A DNA stretch of 19,929 bases from Parvicella sp041583015 (lineage in GTDB: Bacteria > Bacteroidota > Bacteroidia > Flavobacteriales_D > Parvicellaceae), in NCBI GenBank assembly GCA_041583015.1, contig JBFHGR010000068.1:1-19929 (forward strand). Reading direction: 5' to 3'. The translations under genes were made by a program, and so were the position numbers. This document shows, piece by piece, positions 1 to 6,992 of this stretch; position 1 is the stretch's first letter, and every line of letters begins with the position of its first letter. The notes beneath the pieces are model-generated. The model searched no databases and was not told the DNA's origin. It worked only from the letters and a program-made list of their open reading frames with translations.

Positions 1-99
1 ATATGATTTAAAATTAGCATCAGGAATGTTGACGATTTGTGCTTGTACTTTACAGCATATAGCAACCATTAGAAATATTGTCAAACCAATTGATTTCAT
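1..99 (-). CDS. Secreted leucine-rich-repeat protein, N-terminal fragment
   Basis: Only the first 33 codons lie in the window; the gene runs off the left edge. The start ATG (97-99) is followed by a Sec signal peptide (MKSIGLTIFLMVAICCKVQA) and then QIVNIPDANFKSY. The phrase VNIPDANFKxYL is a well-known opening of secreted Bacteroidota leucine-rich-repeat proteins, so an LRR surface or secreted protein is the likely product. The ATG directly abuts the TAA stop (100-102) of the thioredoxin gene, with no base between, which suggests co-transcription and translational coupling. Sorting (T9SS or otherwise) cannot be judged because the C-terminus is missing. Confidence 0.72.
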   Translation of the reverse strand, partial: MKSIGLTIFLMVAICCKVQAQIVNIPDANFKSY

Positions 100-675
100 T
101 TAATATAATTTGTTTAATAATTCTTTTACTTCATCATCATTCCAGTCATATGCCCCCACCCATTTATACACAATATGTTTGTTTTTATCGATGATAAATG
201 TAGTAGGAAAAGTAGTCGCTTTTAGATTATCAGGGATAGCACTTCCCTTTGTGTACAATGGAAAACTAATTTCTTTATCCACTCTATATTCATGCACAAC
301 TTTTCTACCTTCCGTAGGGCTCACCAATAAAAAAGTCACTTTATCCCCCATCTCTTTCTGCAAATCAATAATTGAGGCCATTTCACTTCTACACGGGCCG
401 CACCAAGTAGCCCAAATGTTTAGAAAAATAGGTTTTTCAATATCAGAAATCCACAAATCTTCAGATTCATCACTTACGACTTTCCAGTCCATTTCAATAA
501 ATTGTTCATCTAAACTTTCAACCTTGGAAGTTGCCACTTCAGGAGTTCGCAGAGTAAAACTCATCATCCATGATCTAAATGAGTTTCCTGCATTGGTGAA
601 AAATAAAAAAAACATCAACGAAACTGCGATAACCCAGAAAACAATATTAGACTTTGCATTTTTTGTCAAATTCAT
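100..675 (-). CDS. TlpA-like membrane-anchored thiol-disulfide oxidoreductase
   Basis: The 191-residue protein has one N-terminal membrane segment (about 11-27) followed by a periplasm-facing thioredoxin fold. The active site is WCGPC (91-95) after the strand FLNIWAT, and the cis-proline loop is FPTTF with Pro157. These features fit the TlpA/ResA group, which reduces or isomerises periplasmic disulfides or serves cytochrome c maturation; the actual substrate cannot be read from the sequence. Residues 40-80 form a linker typical of this group. The gene is divergent from the PAP2-PGT gene, with 81 bases between them, and its stop abuts the start of the LRR gene. Confidence 0.9.
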   Translation of the reverse strand: MNLTKNAKSNIVFWVIAVSLMFFLFFTNAGNSFRSWMMSFTLRTPEVATSKVESLDEQFIEMDWKVVSDESEDLWISDIEKPIFLNIWATWCGPCRSEMASIIDLQKEMGDKVTFLLVSPTEGRKVVHEYRVDKEISFPLYTKGSAIPDNLKATTFPTTFIIDKNKHIVYKWVGAYDWNDDEVKELLNKLY

Positions 676-717
676 TCTGTAAATTTATACTTTTTAGAAT
701 ACACTGCCTTTCAAAAA

Positions 718-748
718 TTGTTATAGAAGATTATAAGTTTTACTTTTG
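718..748 (+). promoter_or_regulatory. Bacteroidota-type sigma-A promoter of the PAP2-PGT gene
   Basis: TTG at 718-720 and TACTTTTG at 741-748 match the -33 (TTG) and -7 (TAnnTTTG) boxes of Bacteroidota, with a 20-base spacer. The -7 box ends only 8 bases before the ATG at 757, so the transcript would have almost no leader. No Shine-Dalgarno sequence is present. Confidence 0.6.
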
Positions 749-756
749 AGCCTCGC

Positions 757-1989
757 ATGAAAATAATTAACAAAGCATTTTGGCCATTTCTGATTACAGT
801 AGCAATATTTTGCATCCTGCTTAGTTATTTTCTCATCACCTACAATAAAGTTGATGGCCACATGTATATAAATCAGTTTCATACTGGTTTTGCAGATGCC
901 ATTTTTCCATACATAACTCATATTGGAGATGGTTTGACAGCAGTCCTAATAATCATACTTCTTCTAGTTTGGAGGTTAGAATATGGTCTATTAGCCTTAA
1001 TAGCATTTGCTTTCACAGCAGGAATAACGCATGGATTAAAGTTCTTTGTATATGAAGGCACATGGCGACCAATGCACGAGTTGTGGGATTTTTTTAAAGA
1101 CGGACGTGGCCATTTAGTACTTGAAGAAAGTGAAATGAGAATTGTTAATTCGTTTCCAAGTGGTCATACAACCTCCGCCATGAGCATATTTTGCATACTA
1201 TCCTTAATTATCAAAAACAAATGGGCAAGTTTTTCCTTTGCAATATTGGCAATACTTGCTTCTTTCTCAAGAATTTATCTTTCACAACATTTTATAGAGG
1301 ATGTATTTGCAGGAACACTTATTGGAACACTTGGAACAATTCTTATCTATTTGCTATTTTCAGAAAAGTTAAAAAGTAAGTTTGCTAAATACCCATCTTA
1401 CGCTAAAAGAGCTTTTGATATTATCTCTTCTTCCATCGTTCTTTTACTAGGCGCTCCATTTTTTATAATTATATCCATTCTAATTGCAACAACCAGCAAG
1501 GGAGGAGTGTTTTTCCAACAAAAAAGAGTAGGCAAAGGGAACAAAGAATTTGGACTCTATAAATTTAGAACCATGAAACCTGACTCAGAGAAACTGGGAC
1601 AAATAACTGTAGGAGGAAAAGATCCGAGAATTACCAAAATAGGTTATTTCTTAAGAAAATTCAAGCTAGATGAGTTTCCCCAATTGTTAAATGTTCTAAA
1701 AGGAGAAATGAGCATTGTAGGTCCAAGACCTGAAGTAAAAAAATATGTAGACTTATACAATGAGGAGCAACTTAAAGTGCTTAGCGTAAGCCCAGGATTA
1801 ACTGATTTTGCTTCCATTGAATACATGGACGAAAATGTATTACTTGGTCAATCTGCCAATCCAGATAAAACATACATAGAAGAAATAATGCCAGCCAAAC
1901 TAAAACTCAACCTGAAGTATATTGAGCAGCAATCTTTTAAACTAGATATACAATTGATTTTCAGAACTATTGGCAAGCTATTTAGATAA
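757..1989 (+). CDS. PAP2 lipid phosphatase fused to a monotopic phosphoglycosyl transferase
   Basis: This 410-residue protein carries two complete enzyme modules. Residues 1-200 are a multi-pass PAP2 phosphatase with all three signature motifs: K95...R104-P105, PSGH (134-137), and S171-R172...H178...D182. Such enzymes dephosphorylate undecaprenyl diphosphate or related lipids. Residues 215-410 are a bacterial sugar transferase (PF02397 type): a hydrophobic reentrant helix (about 219-243), KRVG (256-259), KFRTM, the catalytic Asp305-Glu306 pair in KLDEFPQL, and GPRPEV (322-327). This module moves a phosphosugar from a nucleotide sugar to polyprenyl phosphate to start surface-glycan synthesis. 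The reading frame is unbroken across the joint (about 1357-1411). The likely logic is that regeneration of the lipid-phosphate acceptor is tethered to its use. The glycan and sugar are unknown; no other glycan genes are adjacent. Confidence 0.9.
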   Translation: MKIINKAFWPFLITVAIFCILLSYFLITYNKVDGHMYINQFHTGFADAIFPYITHIGDGLTAVLIIILLLVWRLEYGLLALIAFAFTAGITHGLKFFVYEGTWRPMHELWDFFKDGRGHLVLEESEMRIVNSFPSGHTTSAMSIFCILSLIIKNKWASFSFAILAILASFSRIYLSQHFIEDVFAGTLIGTLGTILIYLLFSEKLKSKFAKYPSYAKRAFDIISSSIVLLLGAPFFIIISILIATTSKGGVFFQQKRVGKGNKEFGLYKFRTMKPDSEKLGQITVGGKDPRITKIGYFLRKFKLDEFPQLLNVLKGEMSIVGPRPEVKKYVDLYNEEQLKVLSVSPGLTDFASIEYMDENVLLGQSANPDKTYIEEIMPAKLKLNLKYIEQQSFKLDIQLIFRTIGKLFR

Positions 1990-2017
1990 GTGAATAGTTG
2001 TATTGTTTAAAACTCAT

Positions 2018-2044
2018 TGTAACCTTATCAAATACTTTGGCGTT
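2018..2044 (+). promoter_or_regulatory. Dyad site copy 1, possible ECF-type promoter
   Basis: TGTAACC (2018-2024), 10 bases, CTTTGG (2035-2040), followed at once by CGTT (2041-2044). Read another way, TGTAAC with a 16-17-base spacer to CGTT resembles the AAC-type -35 and CGT-type -10 of ECF sigma promoters, so this may be an autoregulated promoter of the downstream sigma gene. That reading is inference from layout. Confidence 0.35.
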
Positions 2045-2118
2045 AATCTAATCACCCAAACTTTTCACGAAGTACTAAAAATTAATATTGGTCAAGTATT
2101 AGTTTTTTTCAATCAATC

Positions 2119-2144
2119 TGTAACCAAATTAATCACTTTGGTTA
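2119..2144 (+). promoter_or_regulatory. Dyad site copy 2, candidate operator
   Basis: A second TGTAACC-N10-CTTTGG, 101 bases after copy 1 with the same internal spacing. Here the dyad is perfect: TAACCAAA (2121-2128) and TTTGGTTA (2137-2144) around an 8-base spacer. There is no T-run, so it is not a terminator; an operator is more likely. Confidence 0.4.
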
Positions 2145-2276
2145 TACAATCAAACTATAAAAACAACTGCAAAACGTAAGCAAGTTTTTTACCACTAATG
2201 ATCATCACTTGTAGCAAATTAGTGACGTTCTGAAAAAGTAAAGAATTAACAAAATGAAATTGTAAGACATTCGCAA

Positions 2277-2846
2277 ATGCAAGGAACCAGTAAGTATCAT
2301 CAATCTAATGAGCAATTGCTTCGTGAGAACGATATTATTGAGGCTGCCAAAAAGAACCCACAAAGGTTCGAGCCAATATATAAGAAGTATCACGAGCAGA
2401 TATTTAGATATGTATACCAGCGAATGGACAGCAAGGACACAGCACATGATGTAACATCGCAGATTTTTATCAAAGCGATAACCAAGTTACACAAGTACGA
2501 ATTCCGGGGAGTACCCTTTTCATCATGGCTCTATCGTATTGCAATGAGTGAAGTTTATCAATACTTAAAAGACAATAGTGCTCAAAGAACTGTAAATGTG
2601 GACACATCAGGATTATCAGAAATAGTGGATGACCTTGATGATGACAACAGAGCAGCACAAAAGCAGCAATTGATTAAAGTAATTGGTGAACTTCCAGAAG
2701 AAGAGTTACAAATGATTGAAATGAGGTATTTTGAAAAGCGCTCCTATCGCGAAATCGGGGAAATTCTTGGCATTGCTGAGAACAACGCGAAAGTTAAGAC
2801 TTTTCGAATTGTTGGAAAATTAAAAAAAGCGTTCCAACTAACGTAA
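2277..2846 (+). CDS. RNA polymerase sigma factor, ECF type
   Basis: The 189-residue protein has the two-domain ECF layout. Region 2 spans about 30-98, from FEPIYKKYHEQIFRYVYQRM through DVTSQIFIKAI to FSSWLYRIAMSEV. Region 4 spans about 132-186, with LPEEELQMIEMRYFE and a helix-turn-helix around SYREIGEILGIAENNAKVK. The acidic linker (DDLDDDN, 118-124) joins them. There is no room for sigma region 3. It would redirect RNA polymerase to a small regulon. The next gene starts 15 bases downstream and encodes a membrane protein with a cytosolic N-terminus, as expected for a cognate anti-sigma factor. The upstream gap carries a duplicated dyad that could mediate autoregulation. Confidence 0.92.
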   Translation: MQGTSKYHQSNEQLLRENDIIEAAKKNPQRFEPIYKKYHEQIFRYVYQRMDSKDTAHDVTSQIFIKAITKLHKYEFRGVPFSSWLYRIAMSEVYQYLKDNSAQRTVNVDTSGLSEIVDDLDDDNRAAQKQQLIKVIGELPEEELQMIEMRYFEKRSYREIGEILGIAENNAKVKTFRIVGKLKKAFQLT

Positions 2847-2861
2847 AAGCCAACCCAAGCT

Positions 2862-4568
2862 ATGAAAAGAAAAATTACTATTGACCGACCTACTATTGAT
2901 TCCAAAGAAATTGCCGCTAAGCAAGACTTTTCTCAGGTGCTCAACAATGTACCAGCTGCACCCACAGTTCCTTTTTATAAGTCTGTATGGTTTTATACCA
3001 CACTTGCTTGTGTGACTGGGATAACACTGGTAGCGATTAATCAATTTAGTTCAGAACCGGAGAAAGAAATGTCAATGACCACAAACAATCCGCCTGTTGT
3101 GGATTCCACATCAAGTAACGTATCAAAAGATATCTCTTACAATGAAGACACTCCATGTGTGAATCCTCCAGATAAAAAATTGGATATCCCAATGTCAGTA
3201 TATCAAGTGGATGGGAAAAACGGAGGTCAAATAACACACACAACAGGGACTAAAATAACTATTCCAAGCAACACATTCATAGATGAAAATAATTTACCTA
3301 TCAATGAAACAGTGGACATTCATTTTAGAGAGATTAATCACCCAATAGACTTATTAGTATCGGGTATACCGATGAAATACGACAGTGCCAACCTAGATCT
3401 AGTACTGCTTTCTGATGGCATGATAGAAATAGAAGGATATCTGCATGGAAAAAAGGTGAAAATTGCGCCTAACAAATCTATTGATGTTTCCCTTCCAGCA
3501 ACAACTGATGAGACAAAATTCAATTCCTATCAGTTAGATACAATATCAAGAAAATGGAATTATACTGGTAAACCTGAATATGAAAAAGAAGATATTGTGG
3601 TCAATCACACGGTGAAACAGCCAGATAAAAGTTTTGCTGAGGAATTAAAACAATACCAAAAGGAATCCAACATTGCCAAGCATCAATATGAAACTGCTCA
3701 AAAAGCGGTGAATGAGTGGAAAAAAACCGCGCCAGAAAAACCTATTACAGGAGGAAATAAAGACCGTCAATTTGTATTGGATGTAAACCCAAAAGAATTC
3801 CCAGAACTCTCCAATTACAAAAATCTTGTATTTGAAGTTGAGAAAAATGACCCCAACTTTAGCGCAAGTGTTTACCAGCAAGAATGGTCGGACGTGAGTC
3901 TTTCTGAAAAAGAAAAAGGGAAGAAATACTATTTGACATTGTTCAAATCTGGTGCTAAAAAAACTTTTTCTGTTTTTCCAGTATTTAGTGGTGAGGACTT
4001 GAAAAAAGCACAAGCGGCATTCAATAAATCATTTGCCACTTACTCCAATGAACTTGAAAAAAGACAAAAGGCAGAAGCGGATTACAAAGCTCAATTTGAA
4101 GGAAAGCTAGCCCAATGGGAGAAAGCCAAAGAAAAGGAAACAGTAGCATTGGAATTAAAACAAAACGCAGTAGACAACACCAACAAAGTGAAACTGATGG
4201 CGAGAGTACTAAATGTTACTACATTCGGAATATGGAATATTGATTGTGGTATTTCACCACCAACAGGCATTGCTCAAAAAGTCATCTTCAAAGATAAACA
4301 TGGAAACGAAGTAGATATTCTTTATGCTAATCTTTTTGAAAAAGGAAAAAAGACGATTTACACCTACAATAAAAACGATTTCAAAAATTTTGAATACAAT
4401 CCTGAAGAAGAAAATATAATTGTAGCATTTTTGGGAACAGACAAAGTAGGAATTGTTTTGAATGATCAATTTGAAGAAAATAAAGAACAGAAAACCACTA
4501 CATTTGTATTAGACATTCAGCCATTAACTGAGGATTTAATAGCATCGCTAAAATCAAAAACTATGTAA
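2862..4568 (+). CDS. Single-pass membrane protein, candidate anti-sigma factor of unknown family
   Basis: Predicted layout of the 568 residues: a cytosolic tail of about 40 residues, one membrane helix (about 41-60, SVWFYTTLACVTGITLVAI), and a large periplasmic part. Residues 110-240 form a beta-rich module with GTKITIPSNTFID, VDIHFREI, SGIPMKYD and KWNYTGKPEY. Residues 378-440 are a charged coiled coil rich in Glu, Lys and Ala. Residues 445-560 form a second module starting RVLNVTTFGIWNIDC. I recognise these modules as recurring in Bacteroidota proteins but cannot name a family. It shows none of the ZAS zinc motif (HxxxCxxC) and is not FecR-like. Position right behind the sigma gene, with an N-terminal cytosolic tail, suggests it holds the sigma factor and senses something in the envelope. 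That role is inferred. Confidence 0.75.
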   Translation: MKRKITIDRPTIDSKEIAAKQDFSQVLNNVPAAPTVPFYKSVWFYTTLACVTGITLVAINQFSSEPEKEMSMTTNNPPVVDSTSSNVSKDISYNEDTPCVNPPDKKLDIPMSVYQVDGKNGGQITHTTGTKITIPSNTFIDENNLPINETVDIHFREINHPIDLLVSGIPMKYDSANLDLVLLSDGMIEIEGYLHGKKVKIAPNKSIDVSLPATTDETKFNSYQLDTISRKWNYTGKPEYEKEDIVVNHTVKQPDKSFAEELKQYQKESNIAKHQYETAQKAVNEWKKTAPEKPITGGNKDRQFVLDVNPKEFPELSNYKNLVFEVEKNDPNFSASVYQQEWSDVSLSEKEKGKKYYLTLFKSGAKKTFSVFPVFSGEDLKKAQAAFNKSFATYSNELEKRQKAEADYKAQFEGKLAQWEKAKEKETVALELKQNAVDNTNKVKLMARVLNVTTFGIWNIDCGISPPTGIAQKVIFKDKHGNEVDILYANLFEKGKKTIYTYNKNDFKNFEYNPEEENIIVAFLGTDKVGIVLNDQFEENKEQKTTTFVLDIQPLTEDLIASLKSKTM

Positions 4569-5122
4569 TGAAATTACATCTAGGTATTATATTTTTCCTT
4601 GCTTCATTTCGGGAGAAAGTATTGCGATTTTACTGTAGCAACTTTCTTTCGAAATGTTGCGTTCTGCTCATTTTTGTTTTTGGTGCTGCAACATTTCACA
4701 CGCAAAATGTTATTAAAGTCAAGAAAGAAGAAAAAGTAAAAACGTTCTCACCGAAAGGTATTTATTATTCTGATCCATTTACCCTTTCTACCGGTGCTCC
4801 CGGTGAGCCACCAACAGATTACAAAAGAATGTATTTGTACATTGATGACTACGGACAAACTTATATTTTTCATTCCAACAAGAATGCTAGCAAAGTGATT
4901 GCCAAGTTTATGAAAGATCCTAAAAAATGGACAGAAGAAACTGGCAAAATTGAATTTTCAGATGGCTCAGTTTATATGAAAACACAAGATCAATATCGAT
5001 ATGATGCTTCTTTTAGATATTATGGAGAATTAGTAAGCAGCAACACTATCTACCTTGACTATAAGGCTACGCACGCTTCAAAGGTAGGACTAAGTATTTA
5101 TCTATATAAATACGCCAAATGA
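4568..5122 (+). CDS. Small secreted protein of unknown function, paralogue A
   Basis: The start overlaps the preceding stop by one base (TAATG), a sign of translational coupling. From this ATG the 184-residue product has two hydrophobic stretches (4-14 and 27-42) separated by a basic segment. The second, CCVLLIFVFGAATFHTQ, looks like the real signal-peptide core, so initiation at TTG 4622 (residue 19) is a possible alternative. The mature part begins QNVIKV and contains YYSDPF, YLYIDDYGQTYIFHSN and KFMKDPKKW, probably a beta-rich fold. The next gene product aligns with it over these landmarks (QN-hydrophobic-IKV, YYS, Y-x-IF). No family is recognised. Co-transcription with the sigma and membrane protein genes suggests an envelope partner or target of that system. 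Confidence 0.7.
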   Translation: MKLHLGIIFFLASFREKVLRFYCSNFLSKCCVLLIFVFGAATFHTQNVIKVKKEEKVKTFSPKGIYYSDPFTLSTGAPGEPPTDYKRMYLYIDDYGQTYIFHSNKNASKVIAKFMKDPKKWTEETGKIEFSDGSVYMKTQDQYRYDASFRYYGELVSSNTIYLDYKATHASKVGLSIYLYKYAK

Positions 5123-5592
5123 GAACCTTTTTTTTCAGCTTACTAATCCTTTCCCTTAATAATATAGTTGCCCAAAACATTATCAAAGTAGGAAAATCTG
5201 ATACAACTTTTAACGCTTTTTACTATTCGGAAAAAACAGCCGTAGATACTTACTCTAATATTTTTCAAGGAGGCGCTAAAGGAAGTATTGTTTTTAGCAA
5301 AAAATGTAGGAGTTATTACATCTTCAGAGAAGATGGCTCGGTATTTTTCTTCAATGAAAAACCAAATTTCAAGAAAATCAAAAAGCAATGTGACCAGGTG
5401 GATTGGAATATCCTGAACAACACCAATGGCAAATACTATATCTCTGGTGATGAAGTGCTCATTTTTCCATACACCTATACCGCAACAGGAGAGAAGATCT
5501 TAGGTAGCCAAAGCCTTAAAGGCATTTATCATGTGGATAAATTAGTAATGAACTCTGGACAGCATGATCGGGTTATGATAAAGTTTAAATAA
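5119..5592 (+). CDS. Small secreted protein of unknown function, paralogue B
   Basis: The ATG shares four bases (ATGA) with the stop of paralogue A. The 157-residue product starts with a standard Sec signal peptide (MRTFFFSLLILSLNNIVAQ); cleavage before or after Gln19 would leave NIIKVGKSDTTF. Landmarks shared with paralogue A are QNIIKV, FYYSEK, YYIFREDGSVFFFNEKP and a K-rich stretch ending VDW (compare KKW). The sequence is otherwise divergent, so the duplication is old. No cysteine lipobox and no known domain are seen. Function unknown; probably periplasmic or outer-membrane associated and made together with the putative anti-sigma protein. Confidence 0.75.
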   Translation: MRTFFFSLLILSLNNIVAQNIIKVGKSDTTFNAFYYSEKTAVDTYSNIFQGGAKGSIVFSKKCRSYYIFREDGSVFFFNEKPNFKKIKKQCDQVDWNILNNTNGKYYISGDEVLIFPYTYTATGEKILGSQSLKGIYHVDKLVMNSGQHDRVMIKFK

Positions 5593-5609
5593 TTGGCAAG
5601 ATATTTTCT

Positions 5610-5617
5610 TACATTTG
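5610..5617 (+). promoter_or_regulatory. -7 box directly ahead of the MORN-repeat gene
   Basis: TACATTTG matches TAnnTTTG and ends only 4 bases before the ATG at 5622, so the mRNA would be essentially leaderless. A good -33 TTG is not evident at 17-23 bases; TTGG at 5593-5596 is too close. It would give this gene its own promoter apart from the sigma-factor unit. Confidence 0.45.
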
Positions 5618-5621
5618 GATT

Positions 5622-6065
5622 ATGAAAATCATAAGCCTATTCTTATCCTTGATATTTTTGACTTTTGTAAACGCACAAGAAACCATACAGACTTATTATG
5701 ATGGAGCGCAAACGCAATTAAAGTCAGAACATCATTACAGTGCTCAAGGTAGCGGCAAAATGTATCATGGTGATTTTAAAGAGTTCTACGAAAGTGGTAA
5801 GACCAAAATATCTGGAGGATATGCACTAGGTCAACTTCACGGTGATTACACGGAGTACAATGAAGACCAAAGTATAAAACTAAAATGTAGATATACCAAC
5901 GGAATCTTAAATGGTGAATACAAGATTTTTTATCCTTCTGGGAATATTCAAGAACGCATGCTATACATCAATGGTCAACTTCAAGGAGACCGAAAATTCT
6001 ATGATGACTTCAAGGATTCTGAGCCTTATAAAATCGAAAAATATCAGATGGGTACGAAGTTATAG
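5622..6065 (+). CDS. Secreted MORN-repeat protein, YwqK-like
   Basis: The 147-residue product has a Sec signal peptide (MKIISLFLSLIFLTFVNA, cleavage near Gln19) and then about three MORN_2-type repeats of roughly 24 residues. They appear as HGDFKEFYESGKTK (49-62), HGDYTEYNEDQSIK (73-86) and NGEYKIFYPSGNIQ (97-110), each followed by a turn of the type YxxGxLxG. Databases often label such proteins as the antitoxin YwqK, but nothing here indicates a toxin partner and the signal peptide argues against a cytosolic antitoxin. It follows paralogue B by 29 bases and may be read through from it as well as from its own -7 box. Confidence 0.82.
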   Translation: MKIISLFLSLIFLTFVNAQETIQTYYDGAQTQLKSEHHYSAQGSGKMYHGDFKEFYESGKTKISGGYALGQLHGDYTEYNEDQSIKLKCRYTNGILNGEYKIFYPSGNIQERMLYINGQLQGDRKFYDDFKDSEPYKIEKYQMGTKL

Positions 6066-6092
6066 GAAGATAGAAAAGTTGATAGTAAATAG

Positions 6093-6125
6093 TTTTGAGT
6101 GAATGGGTTTTCGCATTGCTCAAAA
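6093..6125 (+). terminator. Possible hairpin terminator after the MORN-repeat gene
   Basis: TTTTGAG (6093-6099) pairs with CTCAAAA (6119-6125). ATG/CAT (6103-6105 with 6114-6116) extends the stem past a small bulge. No T-run follows, so activity as an intrinsic terminator is doubtful. Confidence 0.3.
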
Positions 6126-6190
6126 TCCAATCGTCTACTGCTTCAAAAATGATTATCTGAGAAAAAATCTCAATTCAAATAACTATTCCT

Positions 6191-6198
6191 TATCTTCG
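6191..6198 (+). promoter_or_regulatory. Possible -7 box ahead of the cyclase-family gene
   Basis: TATCTTCG differs from TAnnTTTG at one position and ends 5 bases before the ATG at 6204. No TTG is found at the usual distance upstream. Listed because the position repeats the pattern seen at three other genes here. Confidence 0.35.
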
Positions 6199-6203
6199 TT
6201 AGC

Positions 6204-6983
6204 ATGAAAGCTACTATTCATCACCATAGCGGAGATTACACTATCGACTTTGCGAAACCAATAGACATCTCTATCCATACTGATGAATCCAGCGCATGCG
6301 CCAAAGCATGGTATGTAGACCCAGTGACCATAGAACCCGTACTCACTGAGCAATTCACTGGAAGCGTAAAAGCGGGTGGAACCGTTAATTTTAGAAATAT
6401 ATTTTTCAATCCTCATGGCAATACTACCCATACCGAATGTGTTGGTCATATTGCAGATGAAGTATATAACTTGCAAGACCACCTTACTACTTATCTTTTT
6501 AAATCACAAGTAATAACCTTGGCTCCTATGAACTACCAAGAAGAGGAGTCTGAATGGCGAAAACAAGGAGATTTAATATTAATGCTAGAACAGTTTAAGT
6601 CAAAAATAGATACAGATACAGAAGCATTAATCATTAGAACCACGCCAAATTCTGACAGTAAAAAAACAATGCAATGGTCTTCATCCAACTGGCCGTATCT
6701 AGATCATGAAGCCGCTACATACTTGGCAGCAATAGGCATAAAACATTTATTAATAGATTTACCTTCGGTAGATCGAGAATTTGATGGAGGCAAAATGCTT
6801 TCTCATCGTGGGTTTTGGAACTACCCTGAAAAAACAAGATTTGACGCAACCATCACAGAAATGATTTATGTGAAAAATGAAATTGCAGACGGCACTTATT
6901 TTCTCAACTTACAACCTGCAAGCTTTGTAAATGATGCATCACCGTGCAAACCTGTGATTTATAAAGCAGAACTAATCAGTTAA
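6204..6983 (+). CDS. Cyclase-family (kynurenine formamidase-like) metal hydrolase
   Basis: The 259-residue protein resembles the cyclase/kynurenine formamidase superfamily (PF04199). The family metal motif HGTHxDxPxH appears here as HGNTTHTECVGH (71-82), giving His71, His76 and His82. Other family landmarks follow: IRTTPN (144-149), LLIDLPSVDRE (182-192), a late His201 and an acidic residue in ITEMIYV (Glu219), then the C-terminal strand YFLNLQPASF. These enzymes hydrolyse amide bonds such as N-formylkynurenine or cyclic imides; the substrate is not given by the sequence. The HGNTTHTE variant departs from the usual DxP, so it may not be a true formamidase. A small isomerase-like gene starts 9 bases downstream and probably acts in the same pathway. 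Confidence 0.75.
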   Translation: MKATIHHHSGDYTIDFAKPIDISIHTDESSACAKAWYVDPVTIEPVLTEQFTGSVKAGGTVNFRNIFFNPHGNTTHTECVGHIADEVYNLQDHLTTYLFKSQVITLAPMNYQEEESEWRKQGDLILMLEQFKSKIDTDTEALIIRTTPNSDSKKTMQWSSSNWPYLDHEAATYLAAIGIKHLLIDLPSVDREFDGGKMLSHRGFWNYPEKTRFDATITEMIYVKNEIADGTYFLNLQPASFVNDASPCKPVIYKAELIS

Positions 6984-6992
6984 AATAATTAT

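Larger units (their letters stand above)
1990..2276. other. Intergenic region ahead of the sigma-factor gene
   Basis: This 287-base AT-rich gap has no convincing ORF. It holds two copies of TGTAACC-N10-CTTTGG (listed separately) and an inverted repeat CACTAAT/ATTAGTG (2193-2199 and 2218-2224, 18-base loop). A mini-ORF ATG-AAA-TTG-TAA at 2254-2265 lies just ahead of the sigma gene but is probably incidental. No clear terminator follows the PAP2-PGT gene. Confidence 0.6.

Noticed and set aside
110..682. A 190-codon plus-strand frame opposite the thioredoxin gene
   Set aside because: It mirrors the TlpA-like gene on the other strand; its product shows no domain or sensible composition, while the minus-strand frame has a complete thioredoxin motif set.
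1971..1990. Other TTGGCA sites (also near 5593 and 11803) as sigma-54 promoters
   Set aside because: None has TTGC at the required 10-base GG-GC spacing, and two are inside coding sequence.
2254..2265. Mini-ORF Met-Lys-Leu-stop just before the sigma gene
   Set aside because: Too short to support as a leader peptide without conservation; chance occurrence in AT-rich DNA is likely.
4651..4697. Perfect 10-base inverted repeat GAAATGTTGC/GCAACATTTC with a 27-base loop
   Set aside because: It lies inside a coding region, has no T-run, and a match of this length and loop is expected about once by chance in 20 kb of AT-rich sequence.
5622..6065. Naming the MORN-repeat protein an antitoxin
   Set aside because: It has a signal peptide and no toxin-like neighbour; the antitoxin label of YwqK-type proteins is not supported here.
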